Shown one piece after another: positions 34,830-43,380 of a stretch of DNA of 64,000 nucleotides (position 1 is its first letter; each line of letters begins with the position of its first letter). The stretch lies in NCBI GenBank assembly GCA_964655775.1, contig CAZZNQ010000001.1, positions 1 through 64,000 on the forward strand. The letters are read 5' to 3'. This DNA comes from CAZZNQ01 sp964655775 (GTDB lineage: Bacteria > Planctomycetota > Brocadiia > SM23-32). The notes beneath the pieces were generated by a model that saw only the letters and a program-made list of their open reading frames with translations, ran no database searches and was not told where the DNA came from. The position numbers and the translations under genes were made by a program.

Positions 34830-36437
34830 ATGTCGGATAAGAACCGAGCGTTCTGCAATAAATGCGGTGAACTCGTCCCCGCCGGACCGGTCAGCCGCGA
34901 TGGTGCCGTCTACCTGCACAAGGAGTGTCGCGACTGCGGCCCCACCGAGACGCTGATCTCCTCCAGCGCCGACATCTACTTCCACAAGCGCGAGCTCGAC
35001 CAGGGCTACGACTACGTCGGCTGCGGCGTGCAATGCATCGAATGCCCGAACGCGAACACGCCGAACATCGTCTTCGTCGATCTGACGAACCGGTGCAACC
35101 TGAACTGCCTCTGCTGCATCGCCAACATCCCCAGCATGGGGTTCCGGTTCGATCCGCCGCGGGAATACTTCGAGCGCGTGTTCGAGCACCTGGGCAAGAT
35201 GGAGCCGCCGCCGTCCGTGCAGCTCTTCGGCGGCGAGCCGACCGTGCGCGACGACCTGTTTGACCTTATCGCCCTGGCACGGGAGAACGGCCTGCACGCG
35301 CGCGTGGTCACCAACGGCCTGAAACTGGCCGATCCCGACTACTGCCGCCGCCTGGTGGACACCCGCGCGACCATCCTGCTCTCGTTCGACGGCCTGAACC
35401 CGGAGACCTACCGCGTCCTCCGCGGCGACGCCTCCATGCTCGACAAGAAGCTGAAGGCGCTGGAGAACCTGGGCCAGACGCGCAAGCCCAAGGTCGTCAT
35501 CATGTCGCTGGTCGCCAAGGGGCTGAACGACACCTACATCGCCGAGATGATACAGAAGGTCCACGACGAGTGGCCGTTCGTGCGCAGCATCCAGTTCATC
35601 CCGCTCACCCACACCTGGGACTCCGACGCTCTCGACTACGAGCCGGAGCGGATTACGCCGGACGACGTGGAGATCATCATCGACCAGGCGTTCCCCGGAC
35701 AGGAAGTCGAGTTCATCCCCGCCGGGTCGTTGGAGTTCACGACGATCCGGGAGGTGTTCGATCAGCCACCGATACCGTTCGGCGGCGTGCATCCGAACTG
35801 CGAAAGCATGTCACTGCTTCTCAGCAGCGGCGGACGCTTCGTGCCGCTCAGCTACTTCCTGAAGACGTCGCTTCCCGAGACGGCGAAAGCGCTCGCCCAG
35901 ACCGACCGCGACCTGCGCGCTCGTTTCGAGAAGCGCGGCACTGGCATCTTCGGCAAGCTGCTCAAGGGGGTAGGACTCTGGAAGGCATACCGCCGCATGT
36001 CGGCCGCGCTCACGCTGACCAACCGCATGCGCAAGCATGTGAACCTCTCGAAGCTTCTCGGCTGCTCGCCGGCCGGCGTCCCATGGAAGATAGTGCGTAT
36101 GCTGGGCACCGTCATATTCACCGGCAGGATGTCCCGCGCCATCGAGAAACATGCCGCGTTCGGTCGGGTGCTCCAGTTCATCATCCTGCCGTTCGAGGAC
36201 AAGGAGACGCTGGAGACCAACCGGTTGGAACGGTGCCGCGCGGCGTTCGCGTTCATCAACCCCGAGACCGACCGCGTCGCCACCGTGCCCGTCTGTGCCT
36301 GGACGCTCTACAGCAGCCAGACCATGCGCGGCATCGCGGAGAGGTACGGCACGATCAGCCTGAAGAAGCAGGCGGATGCCCCTGCGGAGGGGGCTGAGTC
36401 GGCGGAGAGTCCGGCGAGCCCGGTTCCCCAGGACTGA
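34830..36437 (+). CDS. Radical SAM protein B, paralogue of radical SAM A
   Basis: 535 residues, similar to A throughout. N-terminal knuckle C9, C12, C33, C36; C65-x3-C69-x2-C72; radical SAM cysteines C89, C93, C96 (LTNRCNLNCLCCIAN, with an additional C95). LFGGEPTVRDDL is the SAM-binding motif, and the C-terminal cysteines (HPNCESM, RCRAAFAF, VPVCAW) are in the same positions as in A. It differs from A by an acidic, Ala/Pro-rich tail (last ~25 residues). The tail coding region overlaps the convergent gene at 36355 by 83 bases. Substrate unknown; gene order suggests that A and B work on the same or successive substrates. Confidence 0.8.
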   Translation: MSDKNRAFCNKCGELVPAGPVSRDGAVYLHKECRDCGPTETLISSSADIYFHKRELDQGYDYVGCGVQCIECPNANTPNIVFVDLTNRCNLNCLCCIANIPSMGFRFDPPREYFERVFEHLGKMEPPPSVQLFGGEPTVRDDLFDLIALARENGLHARVVTNGLKLADPDYCRRLVDTRATILLSFDGLNPETYRVLRGDASMLDKKLKALENLGQTRKPKVVIMSLVAKGLNDTYIAEMIQKVHDEWPFVRSIQFIPLTHTWDSDALDYEPERITPDDVEIIIDQAFPGQEVEFIPAGSLEFTTIREVFDQPPIPFGGVHPNCESMSLLLSSGGRFVPLSYFLKTSLPETAKALAQTDRDLRARFEKRGTGIFGKLLKGVGLWKAYRRMSAALTLTNRMRKHVNLSKLLGCSPAGVPWKIVRMLGTVIFTGRMSRAIEKHAAFGRVLQFIILPFEDKETLETNRLERCRAAFAFINPETDRVATVPVCAWTLYSSQTMRGIAERYGTISLKKQADAPAEGAESAESPASPVPQD

Positions 36438-38007
36438 TCCCCAGCTCCTCGAGTTGCTCGTCCGTCAAGTACTTGCGCAACATCTCTTCTTTGTCTGCAT
36501 CCAGATCATCGGGCTCGACGCCCAGTTCCCGGAGCGTCTCGTCCGTGAACCCCATCTCCGCGAGGTCGCTCCGCGTCAGTTCCGCCATCTTGATCTCGTC
36601 GGCAAAGGTCGCCTGCCGCGCTCCGCGCATCTCCGGGTCAAGCAGCCGGAACGGCACGTCGTATTCCAGTTGGTTCCACGACACGTCCGTCATCCCGTGC
36701 GCTTCCCCGACCGCTATGCCTCCATTGTCGACGCCGTCCGGTCCCATGCCATAGACGCATACGCCGTCGTCGCGGTGGGCGTAGCGAAGCGGCTCCCCCG
36801 TGAAGGGATCGCCAGGTACCTTGGTCAGGTAATCGGGAACAAGATCCGACAGGGAATCGGGCCAGGAACCGTGGTCCAGACGGTAGCGCTCTGCGGCGGT
36901 TGCCGTTCGAGCGACCCTCAGCTTCGCCTGAGTGAGCCCCCCCTGCTCGAACACCCGGGATAGCGCCGGCATCAGCATCGCCGACAGCAGATGCCGGAAG
37001 TCCAGTTCCTCGTCGATCGTGGCGCCGATGGCGGAAGCCTTCTCGATGCCCTCAGCGAACGGCAACTCGGTGGCATCGATCATTGCCGTCAGGTTCCGTA
37101 TCGCGAACACGGCATCCTGCTCGTTCCAGCCGGGGAGAAGCTCGTATAGCACGTATAGGCCATCTCCTCTGGCGCCACCCCAAAGGGAGCTCACGTCGCT
37201 TGGCGGGTCAAGCATGACATCGAGCATCGCCGCCCGTTCAGTGATGAACGCCCGCCGTAACATCTCCCGCATCGGCATGTCGGCGCATGCGTCCGCCAGC
37301 CCGTCCAGATCCTCCCGCGAGAACTCGGCAAGCGCCAGCGCGCGCTCGGCGCCATCCACCATGATGGCCGTGCCCGCCACGGCCACCAGGTGGCTGATAA
37401 GGAACAAGTCGTCTTCCAGCGAACGGCATATCCCACGCAAATCGTGCAGGTACTCGACGGAATCCACCGTTCGGCCGTCCAGGGCCGCATCCACCGCCGC
37501 CCGGGCGCACAGCCGCATTCCTTGGCGCATCGGCTCCAGGTGTGGCATGAGAATCGCGTAGGGCATCTCCTCCGTCTCGCCTATCGGGTACAGAGAGCCC
37601 GGCAGGCTCCGGCCCTCGCGGATGCCCTCCAGGGCCGTGCGGTTGGCTTCCAGGTTGTCGCGCATCAGCTTCCGGAGCGTCGGCGAGGGCCGGAAGCCCG
37701 GATCGTCCTTAAGGAACAGCGCCCCGGCCGGATCGTCGTACAGCCAGTCCATCGCGGCCATATAGGCGAGCGCCGCGTTCTCTTCGTCCGGCACGTCGGG
37801 CCGGGTGGCCAGCACCTCGGCCCAGGTGACCGGCTGCCCCGCCTCGCGCAGTTCGTCCAGCTTCGAGTTCAGCCGGTGCTTCCAGTACAGATCGTAGCCC
37901 ACCAGCAGCAGTATCGGCGCGACCACCAGCAGCAGCACGGCCAGGATCAGCAGCACCGCCCAGCGCGGCATACGCCGCCGTCGCCCCATCCCGTCGCTTC
38001 CGTCCAT
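36355..38007 (-). CDS. Membrane-anchored protein with pseudopilin-like C-terminal region
   Basis: 550 residues, no family recognised for the body. A single membrane helix (WAVLLILAVLLLVVAPILLLVGY) near the N-terminus, then a largely helical ~350-residue periplasmic domain. Near residues ~375-440, RYRLDHGSWPDSLSDLVPDYLTKVPGDPFTGEPLRYAHRDDG resembles the end of GspG-like pseudopilins, seen in many PVC-type secreted proteins. The C-terminus is Pro/Ser/Gly rich. ATG at 38007 follows GGAGGTGAA. It overlaps the end of radical SAM B by 83 bases tail to tail. It may form an operon with the lipoprotein upstream, though a terminator-like hairpin lies between. Confidence 0.6.
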   Translation of the reverse strand: MDGSDGMGRRRRMPRWAVLLILAVLLLVVAPILLLVGYDLYWKHRLNSKLDELREAGQPVTWAEVLATRPDVPDEENAALAYMAAMDWLYDDPAGALFLKDDPGFRPSPTLRKLMRDNLEANRTALEGIREGRSLPGSLYPIGETEEMPYAILMPHLEPMRQGMRLCARAAVDAALDGRTVDSVEYLHDLRGICRSLEDDLFLISHLVAVAGTAIMVDGAERALALAEFSREDLDGLADACADMPMREMLRRAFITERAAMLDVMLDPPSDVSSLWGGARGDGLYVLYELLPGWNEQDAVFAIRNLTAMIDATELPFAEGIEKASAIGATIDEELDFRHLLSAMLMPALSRVFEQGGLTQAKLRVARTATAAERYRLDHGSWPDSLSDLVPDYLTKVPGDPFTGEPLRYAHRDDGVCVYGMGPDGVDNGGIAVGEAHGMTDVSWNQLEYDVPFRLLDPEMRGARQATFADEIKMAELTRSDLAEMGFTDETLRELGVEPDDLDADKEEMLRKYLTDEQLEELGISPGEPGSPDSPPTQPPPQGHPPASSG

Positions 38008-38054
38008 TTCACCTCCTCGCAGTTCGCGCGAAGTCGGTCGAATCCCCAAGAACC

Positions 38055-38083
38055 GAGGGCCGCACCCCTGTGGCGCGGCCCTC
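38055..38083 (-). terminator. Hairpin terminator after the lipoprotein gene
   Basis: Perfect 9-bp stem GAGGGCCGC/GCGGCCCTC with an 11-base loop, on the minus strand 30 bases after the lipoprotein stop, followed by GGTTCTT; the T-tract is weak, so termination may be partial. Confidence 0.5.
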
Positions 38084-38112
38084 ATTGCATCAAGATGTCG
38101 GTCAACCCGACG

Positions 38113-38844
38113 TCACGGGTACTTCAGGTCGCCCCAGAAAGTGTATGCCGCGTCGCTGTAAAGATCGGCGCCGAAGATCGACATGGCCAGATCGATGAAC
38201 TGCGACGGGTCGACGCCCGCGCGAACGTAGAAGCCCTTGTGGCAGATGAACGGTTCCGGAATGGCGATCTCCAGCGAGATCATCTCCCAGTCCTGCCAGC
38301 CGCGGTACAGATACGGCAGGGACTCCCAACCGGACGCGCCGGGCACGCCCAGGCTGCGGTCCATCGGCTTGAAGATCAGCGTCTTGGCCGGCGCGTCGAA
38401 AACCGGGTCCCGCAGCATACGCATGTGCTGTCGCCAGCCGTCCATCTCGCTGCCGGGCATCTTGTACGCGTTTGCCCAGATCGGGTGCTGCTTGATGTAG
38501 ACGTCGTGGATGGGCCCCAGACCGATCTTGCGGCGGATGTCGACAGTGGTTCCCGCACCGCGGCGGTCCATCTCCAGGTCGCCCGTGGCCTTATAGAGGA
38601 ACCCCAGGTGGAAGAACTGGGTGATCTCCGCATAGGCGCCGATGGCCGGCGGCAGGAAGCCCACGGCTTTCGGGCCGTCTTCGGTGGGCACAACGGGGGG
38701 CACAATGCCCACCGCAAAGGTGCCGCAGTCCATCAGATCGTCGCGGACGTTCCGTAGATAGCCACAGCCGGTGGAACCGACCACAAGAGCCGCCAGTGTC
38801 ACAAGCAAAGCAATCCTACCTACGCGCCGCGTCTGCTGCCGCAT
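38113..38844 (-). CDS. Lipoprotein, unknown function
   Basis: 243 residues. Signal peptide with Arg-rich start and lipobox ending STGC; the mature protein begins GYLRNVRDDLMDCG, like the lipoprotein at 31178. It contains an aromatic, beta-like body (FLPPAIGAYAEITQFFHLGFLYKATGDLEMDRRG) and ends PSQFIDLAMSIFGADLYSD ... FWGDLKYP. No known domain. ATG at 38844 has GGGGGAA upstream. A promoter (TTGACG-N17-TAATAT) lies about 71 bases upstream, divergent from the M20 peptidase promoter. Confidence 0.65.
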   Translation of the reverse strand: MRQQTRRVGRIALLVTLAALVVGSTGCGYLRNVRDDLMDCGTFAVGIVPPVVPTEDGPKAVGFLPPAIGAYAEITQFFHLGFLYKATGDLEMDRRGAGTTVDIRRKIGLGPIHDVYIKQHPIWANAYKMPGSEMDGWRQHMRMLRDPVFDAPAKTLIFKPMDRSLGVPGASGWESLPYLYRGWQDWEMISLEIAIPEPFICHKGFYVRAGVDPSQFIDLAMSIFGADLYSDAAYTFWGDLKYP

Positions 38845-38914
38845 CTCGGTATTCCCCCTTCAGGGCCTCATAAGCCATCTTGCATGCTCTTGACATTGTA
38901 ACAACTGAAACAGG

Positions 38915-38943
38915 ATATTACCGGGCCGCCGCCGTTGCGTCAA
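38915..38943 (-). promoter_or_regulatory. Promoter of the lipoprotein gene at 38844
   Basis: Minus strand TTGACG (38943-38938) and TAATAT (38920-38915), 17-base spacer. Confidence 0.6.
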
Positions 38944-38987
38944 GATATTTCTGCCCGCAAAGGTTGTCTTTGCGGCCTCTCCAGCCG

Positions 38988-39016
38988 TTGCAAACCGGCC
39001 CTGCATTTGATACCAT
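38988..39016 (+). promoter_or_regulatory. Promoter of the M20 peptidase operon
   Basis: TTGCAA at 38988-38993 and TACCAT at 39011-39016, 17-base spacer, about 65 bases before the TTG start at 39088. Confidence 0.55.
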
Positions 39017-39087
39017 CCCCTTCCCCGAGTGGTCCGGCCCCCGCGGACCCGCAAGCAGTTCCGCCGACACAGAGAACGGAGACCGTT

Positions 39088-40335
39088 TTGGGCATCGAGA
39101 CCAACAAGCTCCGGCAAACATTGAACGAACTCGCGCCGCGCGCGCAGGAGTTCCTTACCGGCGCCATCGAGTTCCCCAGCACGCACGGCAACGAGGCTGA
39201 CCTTCAGGAATACGTCGAGGAAAAATGGAGCGCCGAGGGTCTCGATATCGGCCAGCACCCCATTCCGGAAGCCCTGAAGGACGATCCCGAATACACCACC
39301 CCGGCCGAGCACAGAAGCTTCGAGGGGCGGCACAACCTGGTGGCCCGGCTGGGCACCGGTGGCGGCAGGAGCCTGATCCTGAACAGCCACGTGGACGTGG
39401 TGCCGGCGGACGACTGGCCGGAAGCGTTCAGCCCGCACGTGGAGGACGGCACCGTATACGGGCGCGGCGCCTGCGACGCGAAGGGGTGCGTGGCCACCAT
39501 GTTCCTGGCCGCCCTGGCGCTCAAGGAGTTCGACCTGCCCGGTGCGGGCGAGCTGCTCTGCCAGATCGTCATCGACGAAGAGGTCGGCGGAAACGGGTCG
39601 CTGGCGCTGATTCGCGAGGGAATGGCGGCGGACGGCGTGGTGGTGCTGGAGCCGACCGACCTGCACATGCACCCGGCGAATCGCGGCGCCATCTGGTTCC
39701 GTTTCGAGTTCGAGGGCCGGTCCTGCCACATGGGCCGCAAGCACGAGGGCATCAACGCCATAGAGCTGGCCTGCGAGACCATGAACATTCTCTATGAATA
39801 CGAACGCGAACTCATCAAGGACCAGCAACAGCAGCCCCTGTTCAAGGACTACGAGTTTCCCGCCCAGGTGAACGTGGGCATACTGCGTGGCGGCCACTTC
39901 CCCAGCGCCGTTGCCGGCAACGCCGTGCTGGAGGGCGGCGTAGGCTTCCTGCCCAACCGACCGATGGCGCAGGTGAAGGAAGACGTTCCGCATTACATCG
40001 ACATGCTGGGCAGCGACCGGCTGAAGAGCCGCTACACGCTGAGCTGGCCGAAGCTGCACAACGACAGCTACGAGACACCCGTGAACTCGCCGCTGGTGCA
40101 GCAATTCCACAGCGCAACCCTCTCGACCGACGCCGAGAACGACATCACGGGCTGGAACGTGAGCTGCGACGCGCGCCTGTTCGCAAAGATCGGCGCGATG
40201 CCCACCGTCGTGTTCGGCCCGGGCCGCATCGACGACGCCCACTCGGCCAGCGAACAGATCGAGATGGACGATATCGTCACGGCGGCCGAGACGCTGGTCC
40301 GCTTTGTCGAATCGTGGTGCGGCGAATCCGAGTGA
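39088..40335 (+). CDS. M20 family metallopeptidase (ArgE/DapE-like)
   Basis: 415-residue di-zinc amidohydrolase related to acetylornithine deacetylase and succinyl-diaminopimelate desuccinylase. Zinc motifs: NSHVDVVPAD, GRGACDAKGCVATMF with the ligand Asp, IVIDEEVGGNGS with the general-base Glu-Glu pair, and the C-terminal ligand His in DDAHSASEQIEM. The lid domain lies between (~195-310). TTG at 39088 is chosen: GGAG is seven bases before it, and conserved sequence begins there. First gene of a four-gene run: dehydrogenase after 19 bases, class III aminotransferase, DUF1284. The substrate is presumably an N-acyl amino acid. Confidence 0.88.
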   Translation: MGIETNKLRQTLNELAPRAQEFLTGAIEFPSTHGNEADLQEYVEEKWSAEGLDIGQHPIPEALKDDPEYTTPAEHRSFEGRHNLVARLGTGGGRSLILNSHVDVVPADDWPEAFSPHVEDGTVYGRGACDAKGCVATMFLAALALKEFDLPGAGELLCQIVIDEEVGGNGSLALIREGMAADGVVVLEPTDLHMHPANRGAIWFRFEFEGRSCHMGRKHEGINAIELACETMNILYEYERELIKDQQQQPLFKDYEFPAQVNVGILRGGHFPSAVAGNAVLEGGVGFLPNRPMAQVKEDVPHYIDMLGSDRLKSRYTLSWPKLHNDSYETPVNSPLVQQFHSATLSTDAENDITGWNVSCDARLFAKIGAMPTVVFGPGRIDDAHSASEQIEMDDIVTAAETLVRFVESWCGESE

Positions 40336-40354
40336 CGTAGAAAGGACAGTCTTG

Positions 40355-41434
40355 ATGGCACCCAAGCCGAAGATATGCGTGATCGGCGGCGGAACGTTCG
40401 GCCTCATGCACCTGCGCGCCTTCCACCAGTTGGCTGTCGACGGACGCTGTGAGTTCGTCGCCCTGGCGGATACCAACGAGGAGACCCTCGCGCAGCGCAA
40501 AGAGGAGTTCGGAATTTGCACTTACACCGACTTCCGCGAGATGATCGAGCAGGAGGAGCCCGACGGCGTGACCATCGCCACGCCCGACCACGTGCACCGG
40601 ATGATCTCGCTGGAGGCGCTGAAGCGCGGCGTACACGTGTTCGTTGAGAAACCGATGGACGTGACCGTGGCCGGCTGCCGCGAGATGATAAGGGCCGCCG
40701 AAGAGGAGGGTCTGTTGCTGGAGGTGGATTTCCACAAACGTTACGATCCCTACCACATAGAACTGCACAACCTGGCGCGACAGGGCAAGTTCGGCGAGAT
40801 CGAGTACGCCTATGCCTGGATGGAGGATCGCATCGAGGTGCCGCGCGACTGGTGGCCGTCGTGGGCGGGCGACAGCTCGCCCGGCTGGTTCCTGGCCATC
40901 CACATGGTGGACCTGTTCCTGTGGGTCGCGCAGACGCGCGGGCTGAAGGTGTTCGCAACCGGAGTGCGCAAGAAGCTGCCGTCGCTGGGCGTGGACGCCT
41001 GGGACTCCATCTCCATCCACGCCGAGTGCGAGCGGGACATCACGTTCCAGTGCCAGGTGTCTTGGATACTGCCGGACGCGTTCGAGGCGATCGTGAACCA
41101 GGGCATCCGCGTAGTGGGCACCGACGGCCTGCTGGAACTGGACTCGCAGGACCGCGGCACGCGGGGCTGCTTCGGCGAGGACGACCGGATGGCCACCTAC
41201 AACCTGGGCTTCTTCCGTGAGGAGACGGACAAGTCCGGCAAGACCGTCTACGGCGGCTACGGCATCGACGCGATCGCAGACTTCGCCGACAACCTGGCCT
41301 ATCTGCTGGACGGCGGCGACCTGAAGGACCTGGAGGGCAAGTACCCGAACGGGACCGACGGCCTGGAGGCCACAAAGATCGTGGCGGCCGCCCACGAGTC
41401 GCTGGACAGCGGCAAGATGATAGACATATCTTAA
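40355..41434 (+). CDS. Gfo/Idh/MocA family oxidoreductase
   Basis: 359-residue NAD(P)-dependent dehydrogenase. The Rossmann start is ICVIGGGTFGLMHLRAF; TPDHVHRMISLEALKRGVHVFVEKPM holds the conserved EKP motif; the C-terminal domain has GWFLAIHMVDLFLWV with the catalytic-site Asp/His pattern. Members oxidise sugars, inositols or amino-sugar derivatives. ATG at 40355 follows AAAGGA by seven bases. It is placed between an M20 peptidase and a class III aminotransferase, so oxidation of a hydroxyl to a ketone before transamination is an attractive inference. Confidence 0.88.
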   Translation: MAPKPKICVIGGGTFGLMHLRAFHQLAVDGRCEFVALADTNEETLAQRKEEFGICTYTDFREMIEQEEPDGVTIATPDHVHRMISLEALKRGVHVFVEKPMDVTVAGCREMIRAAEEEGLLLEVDFHKRYDPYHIELHNLARQGKFGEIEYAYAWMEDRIEVPRDWWPSWAGDSSPGWFLAIHMVDLFLWVAQTRGLKVFATGVRKKLPSLGVDAWDSISIHAECERDITFQCQVSWILPDAFEAIVNQGIRVVGTDGLLELDSQDRGTRGCFGEDDRMATYNLGFFREETDKSGKTVYGGYGIDAIADFADNLAYLLDGGDLKDLEGKYPNGTDGLEATKIVAAAHESLDSGKMIDIS

Positions 41435-41449
41435 GACCGAGGAGGCATC

Positions 41450-42820
41450 ATGGCGGGACGCAAATATGACCTGACACCCAAAGAAGTGCCGCAGGTGGAC
41501 ACGAAGTGGCGCAAGATCGTCACCAAGATCCCCGTGCCCGAGTCGCTCGACCTGCTGGAGAAGCTCCACCGCAACGAACCGCGGTCCATGCAGGGCCAGC
41601 CGCCCGTGGTCTGGGACAGCGCGTCCGGCTGCCAGGTGAACGATCCGTGGGGCAACACGTGGCTGGACTGGTCCAGCGGCGTGCTGGTCGCCAACGCGGG
41701 ACACTCGAACCCTGAAATCTGCCAGGCCATCAAGGACCAGGTGGACGCGGGACTCATCCACAACTACTGCTTCCCCAGCCAGATCCGCGCCCGGCTGGCG
41801 CAGAAGCTGGTGGAGCTGTCCCCCGAAGGCATCGAGAGGGCCTTCCTGCTGACCACCGGTTCCGAGGCGACCGAATGCGCCATCAAGCTGGCCCGCACCC
41901 ACGGGGTGAGCGCGGCCGGCGAGGGCAAGAACGTTATCGTGACCTACACCCACGCCTTCCACGGCCGCACGCTGGGCGCGCAGCAGGCGGGCGGCATTCC
42001 GGCCCTGAAGGAATGGATCGTCAACCTGGATCCCGGCTTCGTGCAGGTGCCGTTCCCGGACGGCTTCCGCTGCGAGGACGTGAGCTTCGGCCTGTTCGAG
42101 AAGTCGCTGGCCGACCAGGGCATCGACGCGGACAACGTCGCCGGCGTGATGCTGGAGACCTACCAGGGCGGCGGCGCGAGCTTTGCACCGACCGAGTACA
42201 TCCAGCAGCTTCGCAAGTGGACGCGCGAGCACAACGCCCTGCTGATCATGGACGAGGTGCAGGCCGGCTTCGGACGCACCGGCCGGTTCTGGGGCTTCGA
42301 GCACTACGACGTGCTGCCCGACCTGATCTGCTGCGGCAAGGGCATCAGCAGCGGACTGCCGCTGAGCGCGCTGCTCGGCCGAGCCGACATCATGGACCAG
42401 TTCGAACCCGGCAGCATGACCAGCACCCACACCGGCAACCCCGTCTGCGTTGCCTCGGCGCTGGCCAACATCGAATACATCCTCCGCGAGGACGTGGTCG
42501 GACAGGCGCGCCGCGGCGGTGAGGTGCTGCACGCGGAGCTGGGCAAGATCGCCGACAAGTACCCGTCCGTCGTCGGCGACGTGCAGGGCAAGGGCATGGT
42601 GGCCGGCATGCACCTGACCAAGGCCGACTCGAAGGAGCCGGACGGCGATCTGGCCTTCCACGCCTGCGTGCTCTGCATGCAGAAAGGGCTGCTGATGTTC
42701 AGCCCGGTCGGCGTGGGCGGCGCAACACTCAAGATCAGCCCGCCGCTGATTACGCCCGAGGATGCCATCCGCGAAGGCGTGGGCGTGCTGGAAGAGGCAA
42801 TGGACGAGCTGGTCGGCTGA
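41450..42820 (+). CDS. Class III aminotransferase (GABA/ornithine type)
   Basis: 456-residue PLP transaminase. Seen: LDWSSGVLVANAGHSNPEI, LLTTGSEATECAIKLAR, TYTHAFHGRTLGAQ, LIMDEVQAGFGRTGRFWGFEHYDVLPDLICCGKGISSGLPLSA with PLP Lys K297, and STHTGNPVCVASALANIEYI. It belongs with omega-amino-acid:pyruvate/2-oxoglutarate aminotransferases (4-aminobutyrate, diaminobutyrate). An extra ~45-residue N-terminus is present. GAGGAGG lies just before ATG 41450. A hairpin terminator follows the gene. It acts cytosolically, likely with the dehydrogenase upstream. Confidence 0.9.
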   Translation: MAGRKYDLTPKEVPQVDTKWRKIVTKIPVPESLDLLEKLHRNEPRSMQGQPPVVWDSASGCQVNDPWGNTWLDWSSGVLVANAGHSNPEICQAIKDQVDAGLIHNYCFPSQIRARLAQKLVELSPEGIERAFLLTTGSEATECAIKLARTHGVSAAGEGKNVIVTYTHAFHGRTLGAQQAGGIPALKEWIVNLDPGFVQVPFPDGFRCEDVSFGLFEKSLADQGIDADNVAGVMLETYQGGGASFAPTEYIQQLRKWTREHNALLIMDEVQAGFGRTGRFWGFEHYDVLPDLICCGKGISSGLPLSALLGRADIMDQFEPGSMTSTHTGNPVCVASALANIEYILREDVVGQARRGGEVLHAELGKIADKYPSVVGDVQGKGMVAGMHLTKADSKEPDGDLAFHACVLCMQKGLLMFSPVGVGGATLKISPPLITPEDAIREGVGVLEEAMDELVG

Positions 42821-42845
42821 GCTGGCTCAGCATACAGCCGCACGC

Positions 42846-42883
42846 GATGCCCGGGCCGCCCGCCGGTCCGGGCATCTTCTTTT
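42846..42883 (+). terminator. Intrinsic terminator after the aminotransferase gene
   Basis: 9-bp stem GATGCCCGG (42846-42854) with CCGGGCATC (42868-42876), 13-base loop, then TTCTTTT. It stands 25 bases past the stop and before the DUF1284 gene, so DUF1284 gets read-through or separate expression. Confidence 0.75.
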
Positions 42884-42900
42884 CCGAGGGAGCATACAAC

Positions 42901-43380
42901 ATGGCCGACGCCGGGCGCATCGTCATCAAGCCGCACCATTTCATCGACATACTGATGGACGTCGGCCGCGGGCACATGGAATGGCGTCCGATGCCGGACT
43001 TCGGGCACGCCCTCCACACCGTCGCCCGCCGCCTGACGAACAACCGCGACGCCGTTCTCCGCATGGAACTGGGCATCGACGACATCTGCCGGCCCTGCGT
43101 GCACCACGTCGGCGAAGACTGCGACGACGTGCGCGCCAACCCCTACCCCGGCCAGCCGGCGAGCAAGATGGAGTGGAACCTGATGCTGGACCGCGCCTGG
43201 TCCGCGGTGCTGGGCGTGACGCAGGGCGACGAGTTGAGCGCCCGGGAGTTCTGCCGGCGCGTGCGGGAAAAGGTCACGCTCGACAACCTGAAGCCGATCT
43301 ACCCCGGCCAGCCCGATGCCGTCTCGGAGGACAAGTTCCGCAACCTGATGGCGGGCGCCGACGCCTATCTGAGCGGCTGA
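42901..43380 (+). CDS. DUF1284 family protein
   Basis: 159 residues. The start IVIKPHHFIDILMDVG and GIDDICRPCVHHVGEDCDDV match DUF1284, small proteins with conserved His-His and a cysteine cluster (C at DIC, RPC, EDC) that may bind metal. Function unknown. ATG at 42901 follows GAGGGAGC; the ATG at 42847 lies inside the terminator hairpin and is rejected. The 3' end overlaps the convergent GH39-like gene by 16 bases. Confidence 0.75.
   Translation: MADAGRIVIKPHHFIDILMDVGRGHMEWRPMPDFGHALHTVARRLTNNRDAVLRMELGIDDICRPCVHHVGEDCDDVRANPYPGQPASKMEWNLMLDRAWSAVLGVTQGDELSAREFCRRVREKVTLDNLKPIYPGQPDAVSEDKFRNLMAGADAYLSG

Noticed and set aside
33285..35792. 835-codon open frame on the minus strand
   Set aside because: It lies opposite the radical SAM and class V genes, whose families and motifs are clear; GC-rich coding DNA commonly opens the antisense frame. 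Its translation is His/Val/Arg-rich and without conserved motifs.
40277..42661. 794-codon open frame on the minus strand
   Set aside because: Antisense to the dehydrogenase and aminotransferase genes, which are certain by motif.
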